From positions 62,001-126,000 of the forward strand of contig MZZL01000390.1 of NCBI GenBank assembly GCA_002749535.1: DNA of 64,000 nucleotides, read 5' to 3'. Origin of the DNA: Apophysomyces variabilis. Taxonomy: Eukaryota > Mucoromycota > Mucoromycetes > Mucorales > Mucoraceae. The notes beneath the pieces were generated by a model, which made no database searches, was not told the origin of the DNA, and saw only the letters and a list, made by a program, of their open reading frames with translations. Shown piece by piece: positions 57,485 to 64,000 of the stretch (the first letter of the stretch is position 1; each line of letters begins with the position of its first letter). The position numbers and the translations under genes are program-made.

Positions 57485-59002
57485 CTAGACGTCTCTTTTA
57501 TAAAAAATTTCTACAAGGATACCGAGTAAAATCGCCAACAACAAGAACGCAATGATACGAATAGTCCATAAGTAGACCGAATAACGCCGTGTATAATGTG
57601 TAGCTGGCATCGTACAAATTCCGAGTAGCAGACCGCCAATGAATCCACCAATATTTGAATAGTTATCGACACTGCCGACATGAAAAAGGGCTGTCATTCT
57701 CGCTGTGATCTTCTTGATATTCACCCTACTTACCCCGGCAATAATCCTATAGCGGAGCTCAATGCTGCGAACAGAGCCAGCTGATCAGCCACGATAACTA
57801 ATGTCTAGTCTAGGATTCTCACCAGAAATCACAACAAGTTTGGTAAGATGCCGAAATGGTTGGTATAAAAGCCGCCATCTTAGCCCGAGATCAACAAATA
57901 AACAGGCAATAAGACCGAACAGCGCGCTACTACATCCAACGTATGCTACAATTACCACCCGAATCAGCAAGAATATTTACTTCGGTTGTAGAGAATGAAG
58001 CACCTACGCACAGTAGACGAGGATATGTTGATTCCGAAAATGTTACCGAATATACCCGATATGGTATACAAAACTACAAGCCTGGCTAAATCATGAATCT
58101 CTTAAAGAAATATATATGCGTTACCTCCAAAGCGAATAGGGTTCATTGCCTTTTCGAGTTGTCTCCCAAGTATAAACAATGCTATAAAATTGATTGCGAA
58201 ATGGAGTAGCCCAGTGTGAACAAACAACGATGTCAGAAAGCGAAACCACTGATCTGGCCTGTCTGGATCAGAGAATCCACCGAATCCGCAAATATCCTGT
58301 AGAGAACAGCTTGAAGGAAGCAATCGCGAATCCAGATTATGTATTGGCCTCAACAAAGAAAGGGATACATTTGGAGGCGAGTTATTTAGCCCCTTCAGAC
58401 ATAGATAACGCTGAGTGGGCGGCATATTGGTTGCATTGCGTATACAAGGAGAAAAGAGAGCGCCGCATTGTATCAAAATCTACTGCCGTTGTTAAGTTTT
58501 GTCAACAAGCATTTCGTTGTTTAAGCCGTCTGTTAAGAAGTGATGCATACAAACCTGAACCGACGGTCCAATCATGGTATTGAAAGGTTCTAACTGGATA
58601 AATTCTCCTATTGCCTTACCACTTTGAGTTTACATAATAGCTGTTATATTTCAGCCTACCTACTGATTCTCTACTCCACAATAACTCACCGGAGAAAGCA
58701 ATGAAGAGAAACGAGGCAATAATATACGTAGCTACGACCGGCCATCTTGCTGGACTGAATGTTTCAACACCGCTCAAAAATACAACAGCCCATCCTTCAT
58801 TTTCCTTATCAGCTTTGGCTTGGGTGAAGCCACGCCAATGTTTTTCATCTTCGTTCGGCAACGGTAAATTCAAGACAGCTGTATCAGAGGATGACCAAGG
58901 TATATCACTAGTTATCTTGTCGGTGTATGCATGAATTTGGCAAGGTCCATTATCCCAGTTGCACATACTACAGCTGGATCTTGCGCACGCTGTATTAGTC
59001 AT
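57485..59002 (-). CDS. Rhomboid-family membrane protein, probable pseudoprotease
   Basis: Polytopic membrane protein of the rhomboid superfamily. The first ATG giving the Cys-rich N-terminus (MTNTACARSSCSMCNWDN) is at 59002. Exon 1 ends at 58690 after a first membrane helix (WPVVATYIIASFLFIAFSG). A short exon then reads EPFNTMIGPSVQ, followed by ILIQCGALFSPCIRNATNMP, a Cys-rich loop (CSLQDICGFGGFSDPDRPDQ), the HxxxxHxxxN motif in LFVHTGLLHFAINFIALFIL, TISGIFGNIFGIN, the serine-site motif YVGCSSALFGLIACLFVDL, and the last helices ending in LAILLGILVEIFYKRDV. Active rhomboids have a His in the motif between the Ser helix and the final helices; here the segment is VDNYSNIGGFIGGLLLG, with Asn (AAT) in its place. 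The catalytic Ser is kept. Several introns are inferred but not all junctions were fixed. Confidence 0.85.
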
Positions 59003-59847
59003 AGTCTTCAGAGAGAATGAAAAAGGATCACTCGAAAATGGCCTCAACTCCTTTTATTCTTAACGAGCTGTGTAATGCAGCATGTTGCCATGCATTTCAA
59101 TAACCCCTGGGTGCATTAATCACATCATACAGGCCAGTCTCGGATACCATGTTGCATAACAGCAAACTGTAATAAATAGAATAATCTTGAAATGAAGTCT
59201 GGCTAGGCTTCAACAGGGTAAAACCAGTGTATCGCTGCAAAGAAATCACTTTTCGTTACACTTACATGCTGAGCGACCCAACGTAAATAGCTATCCTACA
59301 CTTCAAATTAACGAGTTTCTCCTTAGCTTTATAGACAAAGTGTTCGTTTGATGGGTTGCATGCTATATTCATTTTACGAGGTGATTTTAATGTGTCGCTG
59401 ACAGTCTATTTTTATGAAGCTTAAACGCATTCACTATTTACAATTCCCACGTAAAAGACTAGTTCTTAAAGAGATCAAACAGTTTATTTAATCCCCTTGC
59501 TGATGGTTATGTTCCTGCAGAGATAGACAAAATCGGCTACTGCATCGGAACATATGTCTAGAGCCAAGAATGTCTTTCCTACATGCGTCCGTGATTACAG
59601 TCATATGAAAATTTTGAGATTATTCCAATGCTGCGTTAAACCGGCACATTAACAAAATGTTACTAGAAAACAAACGTGTAATGTCACAAATAATGTGGAA
59701 TTCATTTTCTAGGTATTCCATGCATAAAGCGACCCGCGCTGTTACTGCCATGGAGGTGTGTTCGGATGTCAAAAAGTTTTAAACTGTCCGAAAAATCGAA
59801 GAATCAAACATAGTTCAGTGCTAGTGGCAGTCGAAGCGGCAGCAGAT
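59003..59847. other. Divergent promoter region of rhomboid and WD40 genes
   Basis: No other gene recognised. The WD40 frame is open upstream of its chosen ATG, back to about 59758, so the 5' leader or an upstream exon may lie in the last 90 nt. Confidence 0.4.
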
Positions 59848-62262
59848 ATGTCCAAACAAGGCAAAAGTATACTGCCGCCATCGCTTTTCTCTGCATCATC
59901 GTTAAAGGCCGAGTCCGCCAGCGAAGAGCGTAATGCTACAGATCGGCTGAAATCTAGCTGTCAGTCTGTTAGTCCATTATTAGTTTCCGCCCCTTCTTCT
60001 AGTTCCATGCTGCAATCGAGAGAAAGATCGCATAGATATATTGCCATGCATAGCGACGACGACAAAAGTTACGATGACAGCAGTGACAATGACAGTCTAG
60101 GGGAGGAATACGGCCTGTTTTATAATACAAGCACAACGAAAATACAAGGCCATTTACACGATCTAATGCTTAAAGTAAAGCTGGACATTCATCGTAGAAG
60201 TTAGAGACACTAACCATATATGCAGTTGCAGCGTCAACAAGCTAAGCAAGCTCATTATATCGAGAAAACGCGCCTATTGAACCGAAGTATTCAGAAAACG
60301 AGTCGCCAAATAGGAAAACTGACGAACATGATAACCGAGCGAGTTTACGAAAATGAACGTTCTTTTCGGAAGCATACTAGTGAAAGAAAAGGCTCGGTTG
60401 ACATTTTACCCCAACGAGATCATCCAGACCAAGACATTGCTGGTGAAGATTCACCTCTTTTAGCAGATCAGCCTAGACAGCTAGCCAAGCGCACTGGGTC
60501 ACCATCTCACAGACTGGAATCAAAGAGACAACGTGTGGAGTCATTAACTCCATTAGCGACCCAAGAGAACAAACCTGTGGCCGAGAATAGGCGCAAACCG
60601 GAAATTGTTGCATCCGGAGAGATCGCTATCGCGACAGAGGACTTCTGTGACCTGTACCTGCACAGAAGTCAATATGTGGTCAATAAAGGATTCGATAAGA
60701 AACCGCGTAGTCTGCTGTATAATATTGCAGAAGAGGGATCGAACCCAGAGATGAAGAATATTATGGTTACAACATCTTTGGATGGGTAAGGAGATAATAA
60801 GCGTTGGTTCCTTTTTCCTAGATGTTAACTAAAGTGATTTCCGCCTGATGTCTTTCGATTTTAGTAATCTGAGCTTTTGGTAAGTGTTAATGAAAATTGT
60901 TTTCAGAAAAAAAGAAGATAAACTTAAAGCATCCATACAATAGGGACGCATACACTAAACGGTATCATAATAAGCTCTCATTTAAATCATCATGACCAAC
61001 CTGTTCTTGTTCTAGACACGTCAAAACAATCGGCAAGGGATATCTGTATTCGACATGGATAGAGGATCTCTGTTGGGCTACACCTACCACACTTGCACTT
61101 TGTCCAGCGGCAAAGAAAGGTACCTTGGATGAAGAATCGGTTGAAACAGTTTCTCTGGTTCATATCCAGGCAACCGATGAGGTATGTAAGCTGAAGACAG
61201 TCTTGTGGTATAATTAAACTATTTTTACTGGTATTAGTCCTCCATAGAGGGACGAGTACAGTCCCTGCAAGAATTGCCACATGAAAAAGGCATATCTGTT
61301 ATCGCTCCATTTGGCGGCGGAAAAAGAAGCACAGACGGCGTAGAGCATGCGCAGTTTGTGACAGGCGGTAACGACAAATCAGTGGTAATGTTTAGATTCT
61401 GCCTCGCGACATGCTTCTCATTTAATTCATCATAGTACTTGTGGAGCCTGAGCAGAGAAAACGCATCTAGTGACTTTTCGGTTTCCAGCCTTGACAGTAT
61501 CAATGTCAAACATACATCGGCGATACAAGCGTTATACTATGACCAATCTAATAGTAGACTCTTCACTGGCGGAGCCGATGAAAGACTATTTACTTATGAT
61601 ATGCAAAAGCAGTCGGTAGTAGCTGAGCTCAGAATGGCAGGAAGAGTAAGCTAAAGAAACAAGTGAATATGGTAACGAATGGAGCAATTACTTAGGTGAA
61701 CCATATTCTACAAAATCCGGTCAATCCTAATCTAGTCTTATCAAGGTAAAGGACACTAAGATTATTTTGATTGTTGATATTCACTGATCCGATAGTCTTT
61801 CCACAAAATCGGAGCAATTCGCCTTGTACGATCTAAGAAACAAAGGGTCTAATGCTATTTGCCTTCGATTTGGTTACTGGGAAACAGATAATATCTCTCG
61901 TTATATAAGACCCGACATACACAAGAATGGATACATGGTTGTGTGCGGGAGTCAGTCCGATTCCAAAATCCATTTCTGGTAGGCATAATTCATGGATAGG
62001 AAGACATATATTGACATGACTGTTCAGGGACATTCGGTATAGTGGTGTCACAAGAGGGTCCTGCTTTAGCTTTGACTCGCCAGGTACGATGGCTGGTTTA
62101 AACTGGGGCTGACATCCTACTAACTTTTATCTAGGCAAAGCGCGTATTTTACGCACTCTTTTTTTACCAGACAGCGACACCTTGGTTTCGCTATCTTCTT
62201 CTCGTACAATGACATGGACCCAGTTTCATGTTCAGCCAAACTCGACTCTCAGTTCGTTATAA
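59848..62262 (+). CDS. WD40-repeat protein of unknown function, 619 aa
   Basis: Eleven exons fit exactly: 59848-60174, 60226-60785, 60865-60879, 60944-60961, 61016-61181, 61238-61384, 61436-61645, 61696-61745, 61796-61978, 62028-62083 and 62135-62262 (1860 nt). The N-terminal 250 residues are Ser/Lys/Glu-rich and disordered, with a possible coiled coil (QRQQAKQAHYIEKTRLLNRS) and a basic patch (SPSHRLESKRQRVE). The C-terminal part holds degenerate WD repeats: NLSFWDAYTKR, a GGNDKSVVYLWSL strand, LFTGGADERLFTYDM, EQFALYDLRNKG, GSQSDSKIHFWDIRYSG, and VSLSSSRTMTWTQ. Exons 3 and 4 are microexons of 15 and 18 nt that together complete the first WD strand. I cannot assign the family; a scaffold role is likely. 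It converges on the KH protein gene with about 195 nt between stops. Confidence 0.85.
60865..60961 (+). other. Two consecutive microexons (15 and 18 nt) in the WD40 gene
   Basis: Exon 60865-60879 (TTAG | ... | GTAAGT) and exon 60944-60961 (AATAG | ... | GTATCA). Joined to their neighbours they read DGNLSFWDAYTKRHVKTIG, a continuous WD-type strand. Skipping either keeps the frame (both are multiples of three) but removes the conserved Trp-Asp. Confidence 0.75.
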
Positions 62263-62456
62263 AAGTTTGTGTCATTAACCGCATAAATCATTGTGATCCT
62301 GCTGCAAAAAGAATCTTCATTTGCTCAACAGTGGACATAAAAGTAACAGATGGAACTTGGTTCGCTGAATTCTCTCGCAGCGAATTTATCAACTGAAGTC
62401 CTTTTAAGCAGTGCACATAAGATTTTCTCGTCTGGGTCTTTTTTTATCCTTTATTG

Positions 62457-63621
62457 TTATTGTTCTTCTTCCACAGATTCGCGCATAACACTATTCAGCC
62501 GTCTCTCCTTTTCCTTTTCCAATTCGCCATATAATAAAAATAGTGCTCGTTCGTTAGCTTCTGCCGTTCCGTAAATGGTAAACAATCGTTCACTTGTTTC
62601 ATCATCTGGCACCCTGGCAATGGAAATGCGCGAACCAGAGAGCTGGCGGATTTCCGAAATTTTAGATCCACCTTTGCCTAAACGATGATACGTACGATTA
62701 AAAGCAGCTTTTCATGATAGTCTTTCCTTACCAATAATACACCCCACCATATCGCTAGGGATCGAAATATGTTGAGCCTTAACCTCATCTTCCAGAGACT
62801 GAGAGATACGGCGCTGATGACTGCCAGCTTCCCCAGAAGGCGTAAAATCGGATCCATTACCGGTACGTGTGATAGAAGCCCTGTGTTCCTTTAACATAGG
62901 GCTTGCGACTGGATCATAGAGAATGGTACCATGCTGCTTTTCCTTATCCTCCAAAAGGCATTGACCTATCTCGCTAATGGCCATACTGACGGCGCTAGGT
63001 ACACCCCTGACCTCGACAATGCGTTCTGTGCTTTGAGGCAATAGGGCTTTGGAAGCTGTCATACGTGCTCCAGAAACATCTTGAATCGATTTGATTTTTG
63101 CGCCCTGCCGGCCAATGATGCTACCCATCAAGTTGTGAGAGACGAGTAGGCGAATGGTACATGTGTTATCGGTTGTAGAGGATAAACTCTTATTCGTGTT
63201 GTTCTCCGTCAAAATCCGTGCAACTGATGCAAAGGCCTATGCATTCAAGTAAGGGTCAATTTTCGTTTTTCTTTTTTTTTTCCTGATTGGTCAACCTTGG
63301 CAACGCCTTCCAGTGGACCACTGACGGTGAGAATCCGTTCTTGAACGCCCTTGACTGACTGAGAAACACTAGCCTTTACACCTGTCGATTCTCTCAATTC
63401 GGCGACATTTTTCCCACCTTATTATTTAGAGTAAGTATTTATTGTTTTGTTTTTTCGCGTCGTTTAGTCAAAAACTATTCCGTCTGCTAGTCTGATTTAC
63501 CTTTGCCAATAACCACACCAGCTTCCTTACTGGTTATCAGAGCGCGTAGCGTTAATTCATTCAAGCTGTCTCGCTCGAGTTCGTTATTGGATGGATGAAG
63601 CTTGGTTTCTGGTACTGACAT
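62457..63621 (-). CDS. Triple KH-domain RNA-binding protein (PCBP / hnRNP K-like)
   Basis: Poly(C)-binding-type RNA-binding protein, comparable to fungal Pbp2, Hek2 or Rnc1, which regulate mRNA stability and localisation. Minus-strand exons 63621-63501, 63417-63296, 63236-62732 and 62677-62457 total 969 nt (322 aa). KH1: LTLRALITSKEAGVVIGKGG then KNVAELRESTGVKASVSQ. KH2: CTIRLLVSHNLMGSIIGRQG then AKIKSIQDVSGARMTASK. KH3: AQHISIPSDMVGCIIGKGGS then KISEIRQLSGSRISIARV. Each carries an intact GXXG loop (GKGG, GRQG, GKGG), so RNA binding is expected. A flexible linker rich in Ser/Thr/Gly separates KH2 and KH3, and a charged Glu/Arg-rich helix closes the protein. Two introns fall exactly within GXXG motifs (KH1 and KH3), a conserved-looking position. 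Confidence 0.93.
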
Positions 63622-64000
63622 AGGCCGTCGGGGGCGTGTGCTAAGTGTAGGAACGGTGGGGTAGTTGAAGAAGGGGAGGGATTAAGCGGAATTGTGAAAG
63701 TGGTGCGAATTAGAAAGGGAAAATTGGTGACCAAGGAGATGGAGAGAAACGAGAGAAGAACAATAGCCGATGAATCCTCCAGTCAGGACAAACCAGCCAA
63801 AAACCCATCAGTGGAACAGAGTCACAATACCTTGCGTACCCCTTTGCGGCATCGAAACGAGTAACACGGAAATACGTTTAAAGTTCTTATTTGAAAACAT
63901 CTATTTTGTTCCAGACAGCTCAAAAAAGGAAAAGGATAGAATAAAAAAAACCCTGCGGATGAGACAAGCAAAAGGTCAGAAGAGCGAGATAGAAACAATG
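63622..64000. other. Upstream region of the KH-protein gene
   Basis: Presumed promoter and leader. Purine-rich on the plus strand (CT-rich on the coding strand) at about 63660-63760. No further gene is visible before the window edge. Confidence 0.45.

Noticed and set aside
58194..58583. 129-codon plus-strand frame
   Set aside because: Antisense to conserved rhomboid exons.

Overview
The window is nuclear DNA of a filamentous fungus, most likely an early-diverging Mucoromycota (Mucorales-like) species. The evidence is short introns (about 40-75 nt, GT..AG, many acceptors TAG/CAG), intron-rich conserved eukaryotic genes on both strands, moderately AT-rich spacers, a group of fungal-type proteins (malate synthase, Kap114/importin-9, Gtr2/RagC, Tpa1, a G-protein alpha subunit) and degenerate hAT and LINE elements. 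The species assignment is inference; no rRNA or mitochondrial marker is present.

Layout. 0.8-4.5 kb: mitochondrial 3-hydroxyisobutyryl-CoA hydrolase (+) converging on a DHHC palmitoyltransferase (-). 6-12.3 kb: a small hypothetical gene, thymidylate synthase (-) and serine hydroxymethyltransferase (+), divergently placed and biochemically coupled in the thymidylate cycle. 12.8-24.4 kb: a dense housekeeping block with an MFS-like transporter (+), importin-9/Kap114 (-), ribosomal protein eL37 (+), a G-alpha subunit (-) and soluble inorganic pyrophosphatase (-). 25-34 kb: a transposon-rich block holding a 5'-truncated LINE reverse transcriptase (-), the 3' remnant of one hAT element (+), a C2H2 zinc-finger gene or fragment, and a second hAT element (30455-34016) with 12-bp terminal inverted repeats but a broken transposase. 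34.5-46.4 kb: a gene-poor stretch with an ArsC-family reductase (-) and malate synthase (+). 46.4-51.7 kb: Tpa1-type prolyl dihydroxylase (+) and Gtr2/RagC GTPase (+). 54-57 kb: tRNA-Glu(UUC) with a degenerate GTGTACC array upstream and diverged repeats downstream, a C2H2 protein, and a second copy of the tRNA 3' end. 57.5-64 kb: a rhomboid-family protein with a substituted catalytic His (-), a WD40 protein with two tandem microexons (+), and a three-KH-domain RNA-binding protein (-).

Gene models were built by reading splice sites by eye and requiring frame continuity plus agreement with the known protein families. For nine genes (hydrolase, palmitoyltransferase, thymidylate synthase, SHMT, MFS, malate synthase, Tpa1, Gtr2 and WD40), and also for eL37 and the KH protein, the summed exons are an exact multiple of three. 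Importin-9, G-alpha, pyrophosphatase and rhomboid are given as spans with only some junctions resolved.

The most unusual themes are architectural: stop-free in-frame introns that make thymidylate synthase and malate synthase look intronless or over-long; exons of 3, 6, 12, 15 and 18 nt; a predicted rhomboid pseudoprotease; a possible tail-anchored alternative 3' end of the pyrophosphatase; and a tRNA-anchored duplication. I found no CRISPR array, operon or bacterial-type island. I did not find one clearly novel multigene system.
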